Notes under the pieces: model-generated
What the model was told of the DNA's origin: nothing
Database searches by the model: none
The model's input: only the letters and a program-made list of their open reading frames with translations
Part shown: positions 1 through 9,150 of the stretch, piece by piece
Position numbering within the stretch: position 1 is the stretch's first letter
How the letters are laid out: every line of letters begins with the position of its first letter
Source: Chloroflexota bacterium
Lineage (GTDB): Bacteria; Chloroflexota; Dehalococcoidia; Lucifugimonadales; UBA3495
Reading direction: 5' to 3'
NCBI GenBank assembly: GCA_028875655.1
Contig: JAPPCX010000104.1
Coordinates: 1 to 55,980 of the forward strand
DNA length: 55,980 nucleotides
Program-made: the position numbers and the translations under genes

Positions 1-678
1 GAGACTCAGCGGGCTGACCATGCCCAGCGCCAGGGCGACAATCACCGCCCCGCCCAAACCGCCGGCGGCGCCTTCCCAGGTCTTGCCGGGGCTGATGTTC
101 GGCGCCATCCGGCGCCGGCCGATCAGCCGCCCTACAAAGTACGCCGCTGTATCCGCCGCATAGACGGCAAGGATGGCGAGTAGCAGCCACCAGAGACCAA
201 TTCCCATGCCGGCCAATTGCGACGGCACCATGGAGTGGGAATCCGGTATCGACTCAATTCCCCTCAAAGCGACGGCGCAGGCCAACGCGCCGCCGACGTA
301 CATGGGAGTCAAATAGATCCACGCCGCTGCCAGCGCCGGCCGTTGCCCACGCCAGGCAGCAATCATCCACAATCCGCCAACGATGGAACCGGCGACGCAG
401 ATTGCAACCGCCGTTTTCGCGAAATCGTAGGGAGTGGCTGCCAGTTCGCCGCCGAGCACCAGCGCCGCCGACCATATTGCTCCCAACGGAGCGGGCAACC
501 CCTTGACCGAAATACCGCTGCCCTGAGCCACGCACCGGGGGTACAACCGATACGACTCCCAAACCCCAATCACCGCCGCCACACCAGCCAGCGCGGTTAC
601 CCAGGGCGGCCCGAACCAGACGGCCGCGAGGATGATCGGAACTGCGACCACGGCGGTCAGAACCCTGTGGATCAACAA
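1..678 (-). CDS. cdsA: Phosphatidate cytidylyltransferase, partial
   Basis: CdsA makes CDP-diacylglycerol from phosphatidic acid and CTP in the inner membrane, the entry to phospholipid synthesis. The 226 visible codons run off the window edge. They encode several hydrophobic helices, beginning LLIHRVLTAVVAVPIILAAV, and the family motif AADTAAYFVGRLIGRR followed by ISPGKTWEGAAGG near the break. The C-terminal CdsA signature lies outside the window. I chose the TTG at 678, four bases after the uppS stop (TAG 685-683); a second in-frame TTG follows at 675, and neither has a clear ribosome site. It is the last visible gene of the rpsB-tsf-pyrH-frr-uppS-cdsA cluster, the usual order in many bacteria. 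Family call firm, exact start uncertain. Confidence 0.85.
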   Translation of the reverse strand, partial: MLIHRVLTAVVAVPIILAAVWFGPPWVTALAGVAAVIGVWESYRLYPRCVAQGSGISVKGLPAPLGAIWSAALVLGGELAATPYDFAKTAVAICVAGSIVGGLWMIAAWRGQRPALAAAWIYLTPMYVGGALACAVALRGIESIPDSHSMVPSQLAGMGIGLWWLLLAILAVYAADTAAYFVGRLIGRRRMAPNISPGKTWEGAAGGLGGAVIVALALGMVSPLSL

Positions 679-682
679 GGTT

Positions 683-1438
683 CTATGCCTCTCCGTGTCC
701 GTGTTGCGCGTCCAGCGAGCCGAACCGTCTTTGCCTTTGTCTATACGCAGCCAGTGCCCGGTCCAGTTCTTGCTCACCCAGGTCGGGCCATAGCACCGGA
801 GTATGGTAGTACTCGCTGTAGGCGGCCTGCCAGATGAGAAAATTGCTCAGCCGCTGCTCCCCGCCGGTGCGGATGATGAGGTCCGGGTCGGGGCAACCGT
901 CGGTGTAAAGGTAGCGTCTGAATAAACCCTCGTCCACCTCGTCGGGGGCAACGCCGTCGGCAAGGATACGTCGGACGGCGTGCAATATTTCGTCCCGGCC
1001 ACCGTAATTGAACGCTATGTTCAGGATGAAGCGATCATTGGCCTCGGTGATGCGCTCAGCTCTGGCGATGGCGTCCTGCAACAAGCCGTCCAGGGGATTT
1101 GGATCACCCAGATGCACCAATCGCACTCCGGCTTTGTGCAGTTCTCGCGTCTGTGGTTCGATCTCCGCGGCCAGAATCTCCATCAACGCGTTCACTTCGG
1201 CGGTGGGACGTCTCCAGTTTTCCGTGGAGAAGGCATACAGCGTCACCACCTCTACACCGCGCTCCGCCAGCGTGTGGACAACGCTCTGGATGTTGGCTAC
1301 ACCCCGGTGATGGCCTGCAACCCTGGGCAACCGGCGCCTGGCCGCCCACCGACCGTTGCCGTCCATTATGATGGCAATGTGTCGCGGAATTGCGCTGACA
1401 TCACCGGCCGGGCCGGCGTTACGCGGTGTGGCGCTCAC
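683..1438 (-). CDS. uppS: Undecaprenyl diphosphate synthase
   Basis: Cis-prenyltransferase that condenses isopentenyl diphosphate units onto farnesyl diphosphate to give the C55 lipid carrier for cell-wall synthesis. The 251-residue protein has the substrate-binding motif IIMDGNGRWA with Asp26, the number it has in the E. coli enzyme. It also has FSTENW, FNYGGRDEI and the C-terminal signature RTGGEQRLSNFLIWQ. The start is a GTG overlapping the frr stop (GTGA, 1438-1435), indicating translational coupling. A 12-residue Pro/Gly-rich N-terminal extension precedes the catalytic domain. It sits in the lipid/translation cluster just before cdsA. Confidence 0.95.
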   Translation of the reverse strand: MSATPRNAGPAGDVSAIPRHIAIIMDGNGRWAARRRLPRVAGHHRGVANIQSVVHTLAERGVEVVTLYAFSTENWRRPTAEVNALMEILAAEIEPQTRELHKAGVRLVHLGDPNPLDGLLQDAIARAERITEANDRFILNIAFNYGGRDEILHAVRRILADGVAPDEVDEGLFRRYLYTDGCPDPDLIIRTGGEQRLSNFLIWQAAYSEYYHTPVLWPDLGEQELDRALAAYRQRQRRFGSLDAQHGHGEA

Positions 1439-2040
1439 ACCTCCATGATCTCCGCTTCTTTGCCGGCCGCCACCTCGTCGATTGTCTTGACGTGGGCGTC
1501 GGTGGTTTTCTGCAAGGTATCCTGGCTGCGCCGGCTCTCGTCCTGAGAAATCGCCTTGTCACGTTCCATTTTCCGCAGAGAGTCGACGCCGTCACGACGC
1601 ACGTTGCGAACGGCCACCTTGCTGTCCTCGGCCTTGCGTTTCAGCAGCCTTACCATCTCCCGGCGGCGTTCCTGAGTCAGCGGGGGAATGGGCACGGTGA
1701 TGACGTTGCCGTCGTTTGAGGGGTTGAACCCCATTTCCGACTGTGTGAGGCTCCTCTCAATGTCCCTCAGGGCCTGTTTATCCCAGGGCTGCACCATGAT
1801 GGCCCGGGCATCCGGAGCGGATATGGACGCGATCTGTTTGAGGGGCGTTGGTGTGCCGTAATAGTCCACTGCCAGGTCTTCGATCAGCGACGGGGTAGCG
1901 CGTCCCGTCCGCAAGGTACTGATGTCCCGGCGCATTGCCTCAATGGACTGGCCCATTTTTCGCTCGACTTCGTTCAGCACGTCTTCGATGGTCCGTTCCG
2001 GCTGGTCGTCGCCGGCGTCTCTTCCTCTGCGTTCAGGCAT
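1435..2040 (-). CDS. frr: Ribosome recycling factor
   Basis: With EF-G, RRF splits the post-termination ribosome. The 201-residue product has the typical long-helix pattern: VERKMGQSIEAMRRDISTLR, then GRATPSLIEDLAVDYYGT, the central domain with QPWDK, and the last helix ending IDEVAAGKEAEIMEV. I chose the ATG at 2040 because it directly follows the pyrH stop and has a GGAGGGG ribosome site eight bases upstream. A longer reading from 2091 would overlap pyrH and adds non-conserved residues. The N-terminus carries about 15 extra polar residues compared with the usual 185-residue family length. Its stop overlaps the uppS start. Confidence 0.95.
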   Translation of the reverse strand: MPERRGRDAGDDQPERTIEDVLNEVERKMGQSIEAMRRDISTLRTGRATPSLIEDLAVDYYGTPTPLKQIASISAPDARAIMVQPWDKQALRDIERSLTQSEMGFNPSNDGNVITVPIPPLTQERRREMVRLLKRKAEDSKVAVRNVRRDGVDSLRKMERDKAISQDESRRSQDTLQKTTDAHVKTIDEVAAGKEAEIMEV

Positions 2041-2041
2041 T

Positions 2042-2881
<840 letters not shown>

Positions 2882-3388
2882 TTATTCGCCCAACGCGAGC
2901 CGGCTGAAATGTACGATCCGCACGTTCTCGCCTGTTTGCGCGGCCGTCTCCCGCACCAAGTCAGCCAACGTCCGGGAACCGTCCTTGATGAACGGTTGCT
3001 GCAGAAGGCAAACCTGGGCAGCCGGTCGGTCATCGTCTTCTGGCAGGTCATCCTCGCTGAGGTACACCGGGGACATGGCGGCTACCTGCATGGCTATATC
3101 GTGGGCGAGGGCGCGGAACTCATCGGTACGCGCTACAAAGTCGGTTTCGCAGCCCAACTGGACCAAAGCGCCCACGCGCCCGCCGGTGTGGATGTAGGAT
3201 TCGATAAGCCCCTGCGACGTCTCACGGTCGGCTCGTTTGGCAGCCTGCTCAAAGCCTTTCTGCCGCAAGGCTTCAACCGCGCGCTCCAGGTCGCCACCTG
3301 TGTCTTCCAGCGCATTTTTGCAATCACTGATTCCGGCGCCGGTTTGCTCGCGAAGGGATTTGATTAGTTCAACGGTGACCGCAGGCAA
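2882..3388 (-). CDS. tsf: Elongation factor Ts, short form
   Basis: Guanine-nucleotide exchange factor for EF-Tu. The 168 residues contain the N-terminal UBA-like helix pair with the signature TGAGISDCKNALEDTGGD, then the core motif QLGCETDFVARTDEF. The protein stops soon after and so is much shorter than the 280-residue enterobacterial form; short EF-Ts proteins of this size are known from cyanobacteria and Chloroflexi. The start is a TTG at 3388, chosen because a strong GGAGGG site lies nine bases upstream and the family begins with a VELIKSLREQTGAG-like sequence. A hairpin lies between rpsB and this gene. Confidence 0.93.
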   Translation of the reverse strand: MPAVTVELIKSLREQTGAGISDCKNALEDTGGDLERAVEALRQKGFEQAAKRADRETSQGLIESYIHTGGRVGALVQLGCETDFVARTDEFRALAHDIAMQVAAMSPVYLSEDDLPEDDDRPAAQVCLLQQPFIKDGSRTLADLVRETAAQTGENVRIVHFSRLALGE

Positions 3389-3441
3389 GATCAGGCCCTC
3401 CTGGCTGCAATGTATTTTCGGGTTGGTTGGGGTGTTGGCAA

Positions 3442-3465
3442 CGCCTGTCCGGTCGGGGACAGGCG
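3442..3465 (-). promoter_or_regulatory. Hairpin in the rpsB-tsf spacer
   Basis: A perfect 9-bp stem (CGCCTGTCC paired with GGACAGGCG) with a six-base loop lies in the 91-base gap between rpsB and tsf. No T-run follows in the transcribed direction, so it looks more like a processing, stability or partial-attenuation element than a full terminator. In E. coli the rpsB-tsf gap also holds a partial terminator, so a similar role in setting relative expression is a reasonable inference. Confidence 0.45.
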
Positions 3466-3479
3466 CATGAGAAAGCCGA

Positions 3480-4349
3480 CTATTCCAGCGGCCGGGCGGA
3501 CATCATCTGTCCCAGCTCTTCCAGGGTTACGGTCTGTGCGAAGCGCGCAGCCTCTTCCGGGGATTGCTCTTCACCTTCGGCCGGCTCGGCATCGGCGGTC
3601 ATCATGGCTTCGCGCTGCGCCTGGCCTTCTTCGATGGCAGTGGCCATGCGGCCGGTGATCAGGCGTATCGAGCGAACCGCGTCGTCGTTGCCGGGCACGG
3701 CGTGGGAGACCAGACCCGGGTCGCAATCCGTGTCAACGATGGCGAAGATCGGAATGTTCAACCGGCGGGCTTCCGCGATGCAGATGTCCTCTTTGCCAAT
3801 GTCAATTACGAACAGGGCAGCCGGCAGCCGGTCCATGTTGCGCAGGCCGGTGAAATACTTCTCCAGCTTGTCCAGCGTGTGGGTAAGCCGCACCGTTTCC
3901 TTCTTCGGAAGGCGGGCCAGGTAGCCGGAATCACGTTGCTCCTGCAGGCGTTTCATGTGGTCGATGCGCGCCTTGATGGTCTGGAAGTTGGTGAGGGTGC
4001 CTCCCAACCAGCGCTGGTTCACGTACCATTGGTCGGTGCGTTCGGCTTCCGACGCGATGACGTCCTGGGCTTGCTTCTTGGTGCCGACGAACAGGACCTT
4101 TCCGCCGGAGGCCGCCACCTCCACCATCGCCCGGTACGCGTCGTTGATCAGCCCCATCGTTTGCTGCAGGTCGATGATGTGGATGCCGTTCCGCTGCGTG
4201 AAGATGTAGCGCCGCATCCTGGGGTTCCACCGCCTGGTCTGGTGCCCGAAATGCACCCCCGCTTCCAGCAGCGATTTCATTGTGATGGGTTCCAGTGCGG
4301 TTGCAGCACCCGGCTCAACTGCCGCCGGGCGTTCTGGGGCCTGTACCAT
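3480..4349 (-). CDS. rpsB: 30S ribosomal protein S2
   Basis: Small-subunit ribosomal protein S2. The 289 residues include the family opening [20 protein letters not shown] about 25 residues in, [43 protein letters not shown] and the late signature VDTDCDPG. I chose the ATG at 4349: it has a GAGG-containing leader, and the promoter lies 45 bases upstream. Longer readings to 4463 would extend through the promoter. It has a non-conserved N-terminal extension ([14 protein letters not shown]) and an acidic Glu/Ala-rich tail after residue 255. First gene of the translation/lipid cluster, divergent from the amidohydrolase gene. Confidence 0.95.
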   Translation of the reverse strand: MVQAPERPAAVEPGAATALEPITMKSLLEAGVHFGHQTRRWNPRMRRYIFTQRNGIHIIDLQQTMGLINDAYRAMVEVAASGGKVLFVGTKKQAQDVIASEAERTDQWYVNQRWLGGTLTNFQTIKARIDHMKRLQEQRDSGYLARLPKKETVRLTHTLDKLEKYFTGLRNMDRLPAALFVIDIGKEDICIAEARRLNIPIFAIVDTDCDPGLVSHAVPGNDDAVRSIRLITGRMATAIEEGQAQREAMMTADAEPAEGEEQSPEEAARFAQTVTLEELGQMMSARPLE

Positions 4350-4394
4350 AAGCTGTCCTGCCTCGCGTTTCGTGTTGTCGATTGAGCGCGCCCA

Positions 4395-4423
4395 AGTATA
4401 GCACAGGGCCAATTCAGCGGCAA
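4395..4423 (-). promoter_or_regulatory. Promoter of the rpsB cluster
   Basis: On the minus strand TTGCCG (4423-4418) and TATACT (4400-4395) are separated by 17 bases, and the -10 box is preceded by TGC, making an extended -10 (TGCTATACT). The box ends 45 bases before the rpsB start. This is a good sigma-70-type promoter for the whole growth cluster. Confidence 0.7.
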
Positions 4424-4507
4424 ACCGAACGCCGGGCCTTGGCGCGTATAATGCATACGCCACCCCGCAGACACATTCGCAGCGGACTTCAGCGGAGGTT
4501 CTTGCCC

Positions 4508-5713
4508 ATGTCCCTGGTACTCACAAATGCCAACCTGATCGACGCCGTCAACCCGAGCGTAGCGACTGACGCAACCGTCGTGATCGAGAATGGCCGCATC
4601 GTTGAAATCGGCGTCGGGCCGTCTTCGTCGTCCGGCGGTAATGCTCAAATGGTTGATCTCAAAGGCGCTTTTCTCGTGCCCGGGCTGTGGGACGTTCACA
4701 TTCATCCCGAGTATCCGGTGCCGCCCGGGACCACGCCGGCGCAGGAAACCGCCAATTTTGGGCGCGCGCTTTCCCTGGCGCTCACCGAGGCCGGCGTCAC
4801 CGGCGTGCGCTGCGGCGGCGCGGCGCATTTTATGGACGTGGCGTGGAGACGAGTCTTTGACGCGGGCGACGTGCCCGGCCCGCGCGTGTTCGCCTGCGGG
4901 CATTTCCTGACCACCACCGGCGGGCACTTCCTGACTTCCGGCCAAGCGCGGGAATGCGACGGCCCTTACGGATTCGTCCAGGCCATACGCGAACAAATCA
5001 AGAACGGCGTTGACCACATCAAGCTCAACCTCACCGGCGGCATCATGGGGCCGGACTGGGATCGCCACTGGCACTCGTTCCTGCTGAAGGAGGAGTTATC
5101 CGCGGCCTTCGCCATCTGCCGGCAGCGGGAGTTTCCGGTGATGGCCCACGCCGCGAACCCCGACGCGGTCAAGTCGGCGCTGAAGCTGGGCGCCCATACC
5201 GTCGAGCACGGCTACATCATGGACGAGGAGTGCATCGCTACCCTGTCGGAATCACCGACGTGGTACGTGCCCACGCTGGCGATTTCTCACCTGACCGAGG
5301 GGCAGGCGCAGAACGAGTACGAAAGGCAATGGCTAGCGCAACGCAATATCGCCGCCGAGTTGCAGTGCCGCGCCGATGCAGCCGCCGACGAGCACGCCCA
5401 CTGGTTCAAGCGCGCCCTGGACTCAGGCGCGAAAATGGCCCTGGGTTCGGACATACGCCCGCTCAAAGACGCCGCCTTGTTGGAAATGGGCCTATGGGTG
5501 CGCGACGGCGCAACCACTTGGCAAACGCTACAGGCCGCCACGCGCAACGCCGCCGAGCTGTGCGGTGTCGGCAATCAGTTGGGGACAGTTGAGGTCGGAA
5601 AACTGGCCGATTTGATTGTGGTGGGCGCTAACCCGCTGGACGACATTAACAACCTGCGGCAACTGCAACTGGTTATCAAGGGCGGGCGGATAGTTTCGGA
5701 CAAGCGTGGGTGA
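4508..5713 (+). CDS. Metal-dependent amidohydrolase
   Basis: Amidohydrolase-superfamily enzyme of 401 residues, closest in pattern to the prolidase/imidazolonepropionase-like group that hydrolyses cyclic amides or dipeptides. Motifs in order: a small N-terminal beta domain ([12 protein letters not shown]), the metal site [11 protein letters not shown], a candidate carbamylated lysine in [12 protein letters not shown], metal histidines in VMAHAAN and HTVEHG, the catalytic Asp in ALGSDIRP, and the C-terminal [13 protein letters not shown]. No signal peptide. The ATG at 4508 has GGAGG upstream; a TATAAT at 4447-4452 may be its -10 box, although no convincing -35 precedes it. Substrate not deducible. 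Confidence 0.85.
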   Translation: MSLVLTNANLIDAVNPSVATDATVVIENGRIVEIGVGPSSSSGGNAQMVDLKGAFLVPGLWDVHIHPEYPVPPGTTPAQETANFGRALSLALTEAGVTGVRCGGAAHFMDVAWRRVFDAGDVPGPRVFACGHFLTTTGGHFLTSGQARECDGPYGFVQAIREQIKNGVDHIKLNLTGGIMGPDWDRHWHSFLLKEELSAAFAICRQREFPVMAHAANPDAVKSALKLGAHTVEHGYIMDEECIATLSESPTWYVPTLAISHLTEGQAQNEYERQWLAQRNIAAELQCRADAAADEHAHWFKRALDSGAKMALGSDIRPLKDAALLEMGLWVRDGATTWQTLQAATRNAAELCGVGNQLGTVEVGKLADLIVVGANPLDDINNLRQLQLVIKGGRIVSDKRG

Positions 5714-5729
5714 TGACGAATATCCCACG

Positions 5730-6899
5730 CTAGTCATCGGCGGATGCTGCCTCAATTTGGTGGCCGCTGGCTTCCAGGTAAAGGTCGCGGATGGCCGCCA
5801 GGATTGGATCCAATTCGGATTCCTTTATTCTCGACAATCTCCGGTGTCGGACCCCGCTGCTTGACTTGACCTCGCCGATCAGGCCGTCAATTTCAGCTAG
5901 CGCATTGAGAGACAAACCGCCCTCGGAAGGCAAAAAGCTTATCTCTCCGCCACGTTCTTTACCGCTCTTCAAAAGGTTGTTGAACGATACCAAATTTTGG
6001 GCTGTACCCGGCACCGTGAGGTCGATCTTGTAAAAATCACCTTTGCGGCTGATATATGTGGACAGTTCGACGATCCTTTCCTGTTCCATCTGCATTGCCG
6101 TAACATAGAGTCGCTCCAACCCCGGTTGGAATTTTTCAGGGGCACGTCCGATACTCTCCTTGAAAGCGTCAGCCCCCTGAACGATTTGTACCTTCCCTGA
6201 ACTCACTGACCTTGCTTCCTGTTCCCGTTGTCCGAGTTGTGTTTGGTAGTCGGAAGCTTCCGGAAGGGGAATTACCACGCTTGCTTCGATCAAGATCTCA
6301 CCGCCATTCTTATGCGGCTGTAGCCGAACGCACTTGATCTCCTGTTTCGCGTTCCTCAGCCAAGAATCGTTCAGCCACAGTACGCACGTGGTCAATTCCT
6401 TACCGAAATCCTCTGAAGCCAAAATGATGCGGGGTATTGCAGTATCAATGGCTTGGTTATCGAGTTCCGCGATTTTCAAGTGTTCCCGGAGGTATGATTC
6501 CGAATCGCCTTCTTCGACAGGGCCGCGGTCTGGTTCATTGTCCGCTCGCTTTTCGAGGTATTTTTGATAGGCGTCCGTCACATCATCCAAACCCATGTTG
6601 GCGACCATCGCAGCGTACCGAATCGCCTGCAAATCCATTTGCTCGCCGGTATACCCTCGTTTCAACTCGATCACGACCAGGCGGCCTGCGGCGTCCAAGC
6701 CCAGCAGGTCGATTCGGCGTTTGGCATCCTGCCAGTTGCCGAATTCCTCTGAGATGATAAGCAGCTCATCCTCCAGCACTTCAGGCCGGTCACGCAGCAT
6801 ACGCTGTAACTCCCGTTCCCAAACGTCTTCCTGGCCTAACGATGTCGTATCAACCTTGACCAACTTTTCGTTATTCCCTTTGATTTTGTAGATGGCCAT
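5730..6899 (-). CDS. PD-(D/E)XK nuclease domain protein, NucS/DUF91-like
   Basis: Protein of 389 residues whose first third looks like a restriction-endonuclease-fold domain. VWERELQRMLRDRPEVL is followed by RIDLLGLDAAGRLVVIELKR, giving the catalytic triad pattern Asp64...Glu78-X-Lys80, and then QAIRYAAMVANMGLD. This matches the DUF91/NucS-like nuclease family. The rest (100-389) is a hydrophilic alpha/beta region I do not recognise. The ATG at 6899 has AGGAGAA eight bases upstream. It is 16 bases behind the duplicated 181-residue gene, which overlaps a DUF4258 gene, so the three probably form one operon. DNA repair or defence is plausible but unproven. Confidence 0.72.
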   Translation of the reverse strand: MAIYKIKGNNEKLVKVDTTSLGQEDVWERELQRMLRDRPEVLEDELLIISEEFGNWQDAKRRIDLLGLDAAGRLVVIELKRGYTGEQMDLQAIRYAAMVANMGLDDVTDAYQKYLEKRADNEPDRGPVEEGDSESYLREHLKIAELDNQAIDTAIPRIILASEDFGKELTTCVLWLNDSWLRNAKQEIKCVRLQPHKNGGEILIEASVVIPLPEASDYQTQLGQREQEARSVSSGKVQIVQGADAFKESIGRAPEKFQPGLERLYVTAMQMEQERIVELSTYISRKGDFYKIDLTVPGTAQNLVSFNNLLKSGKERGGEISFLPSEGGLSLNALAEIDGLIGEVKSSSGVRHRRLSRIKESELDPILAAIRDLYLEASGHQIEAASADD

Positions 6900-6915
6900 A
6901 CTGGTTCTCCTGGTG

Positions 6916-7461
6916 TCATCCTGTTGACTGCGGGGCCGTCGGTGTCTTCCGCCGCCCGGCTCCTTTCCGGGAAGGCTGCCAGGGCTCCACAACCGGCGTA
7001 ACGTCCACTGGCTCCAGGCGATAGACCTTGCCATACTGCGCGGCGGTTTCCAGATCCTCGGTTTCCAGGGCGGCACGAGCGGCGTCGAGGCGTTCGCAGT
7101 CGGGAAGGGATACGCTGGCGGCCCATGGTGAACCAATGCCCTTGAGCTCGGTCTGCACCTCTACGGCGTAGCCGTTGGCCTCCCGCATACGGGTGCGGTA
7201 ACGGTCATAGCGCGGGACCGTTCTGCCTCCTTTGGGCGTGATGTCCAGGGGGATCACCCGATACAAGTCGCCGTGAGAGGCGGCCACTTCCAGATAGCCG
7301 CGGTCAATGGCATCCCTAAAGTCCTCAACCCGGTCCAAGTCGAATATCAGAATATACGGAAAAGGACATTCGTTAGGGTCAGGGATACGCATCTCCATAT
7401 TCAAGGCATATCCCTTGTAGTAGATCACACGGGAAAAATACTCGAAATCGGTGAAGTTCAT
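6916..7461 (-). CDS. Hypothetical protein with internal 60-residue duplication
   Basis: I do not recognise this 181-residue protein. It consists of two similar halves, about residues 17-76 and 96-156. Each starts with GYA(L/V) and ends with a shared block: LEVAASHGDLYRVIPLDITP in the first, LETAAQYGKVYRLEPVDVTP in the second. The tail (157-181) is basic and Pro-rich. No signal peptide or membrane segment. Its start overlaps the DUF4258 stop (ATGA, 7461-7458), and the nuclease gene follows 16 bases after its stop, so it is probably a partner in that cassette. Confidence 0.65.
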   Translation of the reverse strand: MNFTDFEYFSRVIYYKGYALNMEMRIPDPNECPFPYILIFDLDRVEDFRDAIDRGYLEVAASHGDLYRVIPLDITPKGGRTVPRYDRYRTRMREANGYAVEVQTELKGIGSPWAASVSLPDCERLDAARAALETEDLETAAQYGKVYRLEPVDVTPVVEPWQPSRKGAGRRKTPTAPQSTG

Positions 7462-7772
7462 CGCTGCCTCCGGGTCATCAAATCAGGTTCCCAGCGGTCC
7501 AGGCCGGGGTAGTACGCGGTAATAACCAGCGCGTCGCCGGTGTCAGCATCAAACCCCCAGATTACGTGAACCGGCGTTCCACCGCTGTCCCGCTGCAATA
7601 ATAACACTGCGGGTCGTTCGCCAGGGTCATTGTACAATTCCACTACTATCGCCTCGCCAAGTCCGTGAACGAGGTCAGCGTTCTGGATCCCGCGCTGGTC
7701 GCGGCGTATTCGCCCATGCTCGCTAGGATCCCACCGCCCGGCGGCGACCAGCGCCTGTATCCGTTCCAGCAG
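7458..7772 (-). CDS. DUF4258 domain protein, start uncertain
   Basis: The frame is open from just after the stop of the upstream cyclase gene and encodes a recognisable DUF4258 protein. It shows a His-Gly..Arg segment (SEHGRIRRDQRGIQ), DLVHGLGEAIVVELYNDP, a hydrophobic LLLQRDSGGTPVHVIWG, and VITAYYPGLDRWEPDL. DUF4258 proteins are small, with a BECR/RelE-like fold, and are sometimes toxin-like. No ATG exists in the conserved part: the candidates are CTG at 7772 or 7769, or a GTG at 7643 that would cut off half the domain. I annotate from 7772, but the gene may have lost its start. It overlaps the next gene by four bases. Confidence 0.55.
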   Translation of the reverse strand: MLERIQALVAAGRWDPSEHGRIRRDQRGIQNADLVHGLGEAIVVELYNDPGERPAVLLLQRDSGGTPVHVIWGFDADTGDALVITAYYPGLDRWEPDLMTRRQR

Positions 7773-7805
7773 AGTAGGAATCGCGGTCGCCGCCGGACCG
7801 TAGCG

Positions 7806-8726
7806 TTACAGTATCGCTACCGGGTTGACGGGGGAGCCGGTGCCTCCCACCACGCGCAGGGGATTGATGGTGAGCATGAATTCCCAGCGTCCAGCCGCCT
7901 CGCACGCCTCTGCCAGCGGTTGCAACAAGGCGTTGTCCAAGAGGCCGATGCCGTAGGCGAAGATGCTGCCGTGCACTGCCCAAGGCAGATCGTAGCCGTT
8001 GGGAGTGTGGTCCATCATGTCCCACACCAGCACACAGCAATCGCTCTGGCGAATGAACTTCAGGGTCGATACGTGCAGGCCCGGCCTGAGCGCCGCGTCG
8101 CTGCCCCAGATCGGGTTGCCGTCTGCGTTCCACTTTTCGCGGCCACCGTACACCACCAGGGCGTCGCCGGGCTCCATCTGCACGCCTTGCGCATCGCAGA
8201 TTTCCTGCAACTCCCAGCCATGGATAGGCGTTTCCTGCGTAACGTAGTCGGTGCCTCGATGCCTCGGGACGTCCAGCAGCACGCCGCGCGTGATGATGCC
8301 TTCCTTCCAGTGTTCCACCGACCCGTACTTGGCGCCGTCGAACTGGATCATCTCGTTCGGGTCCTTGCCGTTCCACATCCCGTTGTGGTCCCACACGTGG
8401 CAGAGCGCGTCCAGGTGTGTGGTGGCCGTGCCGTGGTAGGAGATGCCGTAGTAGTCGGTGGACATACCGCCGCCGGGCTCGCGGGGGCCTTTGCGCATGT
8501 AGTGTATGGCCGGCGTGGGGTTATTCGGAGCCGGCGTTACGGGAAATTCACGGCTCAGCGAAACCGCCTGCCCGCTTTTTATCAGGCCGGCGGCCCGAAG
8601 CCGCTTAGCGTCGTCAACCAGGTTAACCGCGCCCTTCTGGTCGTCCGGACCCCAGCGGCCCCAGTTCACATCATCCTTCAGGTAGCCCAGGACTTCTTCC
8701 TTGCTGGGCACTTGGTAGGTGGTCAT
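7806..8726 (-). CDS. Cyclase family / kynurenine-formamidase-like hydrolase
   Basis: A 306-residue member of the metal-dependent cyclase family (PF04199), which hydrolyses formamides, cyclic imides or related amides. The diagnostic metal motif appears as YHGTATTHLDALCH, with two histidines, an aspartate and a further histidine, around residues 105-120. Later blocks GVLLDVPRHRG, GDALVVYGGREKW and WDMMDHTPNG fit the fold. I chose the ATG at 8726, which has GGAGGGACA about ten bases upstream; an upstream extension to 8771 is not conserved. No signal peptide. Substrate cannot be told; neighbours (TenA, M20 amidohydrolase) also act on C-N bonds. Confidence 0.83.
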   Translation of the reverse strand: MTTYQVPSKEEVLGYLKDDVNWGRWGPDDQKGAVNLVDDAKRLRAAGLIKSGQAVSLSREFPVTPAPNNPTPAIHYMRKGPREPGGGMSTDYYGISYHGTATTHLDALCHVWDHNGMWNGKDPNEMIQFDGAKYGSVEHWKEGIITRGVLLDVPRHRGTDYVTQETPIHGWELQEICDAQGVQMEPGDALVVYGGREKWNADGNPIWGSDAALRPGLHVSTLKFIRQSDCCVLVWDMMDHTPNGYDLPWAVHGSIFAYGIGLLDNALLQPLAEACEAAGRWEFMLTINPLRVVGGTGSPVNPVAIL

Positions 8727-8826
8727 GTCTTGTCCCTCCGGCGCAAGTTGCGCTGGAGGCAAGGTTGCCACGCGCCGATGGCAATGACAAGGGGCGCAGC
8801 GAGCGAGTCGCCGGCGCGGGAACGGA

Positions 8827-9129
8827 TTACTCCTGCGCTTTCAGCAGCCTTTGATATTCTCGTTCTTCCAGCCGCCGGAGCAATGCCTTCCCTCCGGCCG
8901 GTGCGAATACGCCGCAGCCGTGAGCCACCAGTCCAATCCCCCAACCGAACAGTCCCCAATAGAACCACCAGCCTGGCCCGGTTAGCGCGTCAATCACCAG
9001 CAACAGCAAGTTCACCACCAGAAACACTACGGCGTGGGAGTAGAAGGACATTTTGACTTTAGCCCGTTGACTGGCCTGCCGCCTCAGCTCGGTTTCATTG
9101 CCGATGTCATTGTTGGTTTCTGCCGCCAT
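8827..9129 (-). CDS. 2TM-domain membrane protein
   Basis: Small protein (100 residues) with a polar N-terminus, two hydrophobic segments (SHAVVFLVVNLLLLVIDAL and WWFYWGLFGWGIGLVAHGCG) and a charged C-terminal tail rich in Arg/Glu. This matches the 2TM-domain family of unknown function, often found alone or fused to sensor histidine kinases. The ATG at 9129 is preceded by AGGAAA. It follows tenA by 21 bases on the same strand, so co-transcription is likely. Confidence 0.7.
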   Translation of the reverse strand: MAAETNNDIGNETELRRQASQRAKVKMSFYSHAVVFLVVNLLLLVIDALTGPGWWFYWGLFGWGIGLVAHGCGVFAPAGGKALLRRLEEREYQRLLKAQE

Positions 9130-9150
9130 GGCCAAATTTCCTAAGTGTGC

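Noticed and set aside
4447-4452. TATAAT as a full promoter of the amidohydrolase
   Set aside because: The -10 box is perfect, but the hexamer 17 bases upstream (ACCGAA) bears no resemblance to a -35 box and there is no TGn extension, so I mention it only in the gene entry.
7665-9056. A 463-codon plus-strand open frame
   Set aside because: Antisense to the cyclase-family gene with its HxGTxTHxDxxxH-type metal motif; no recognisable protein.
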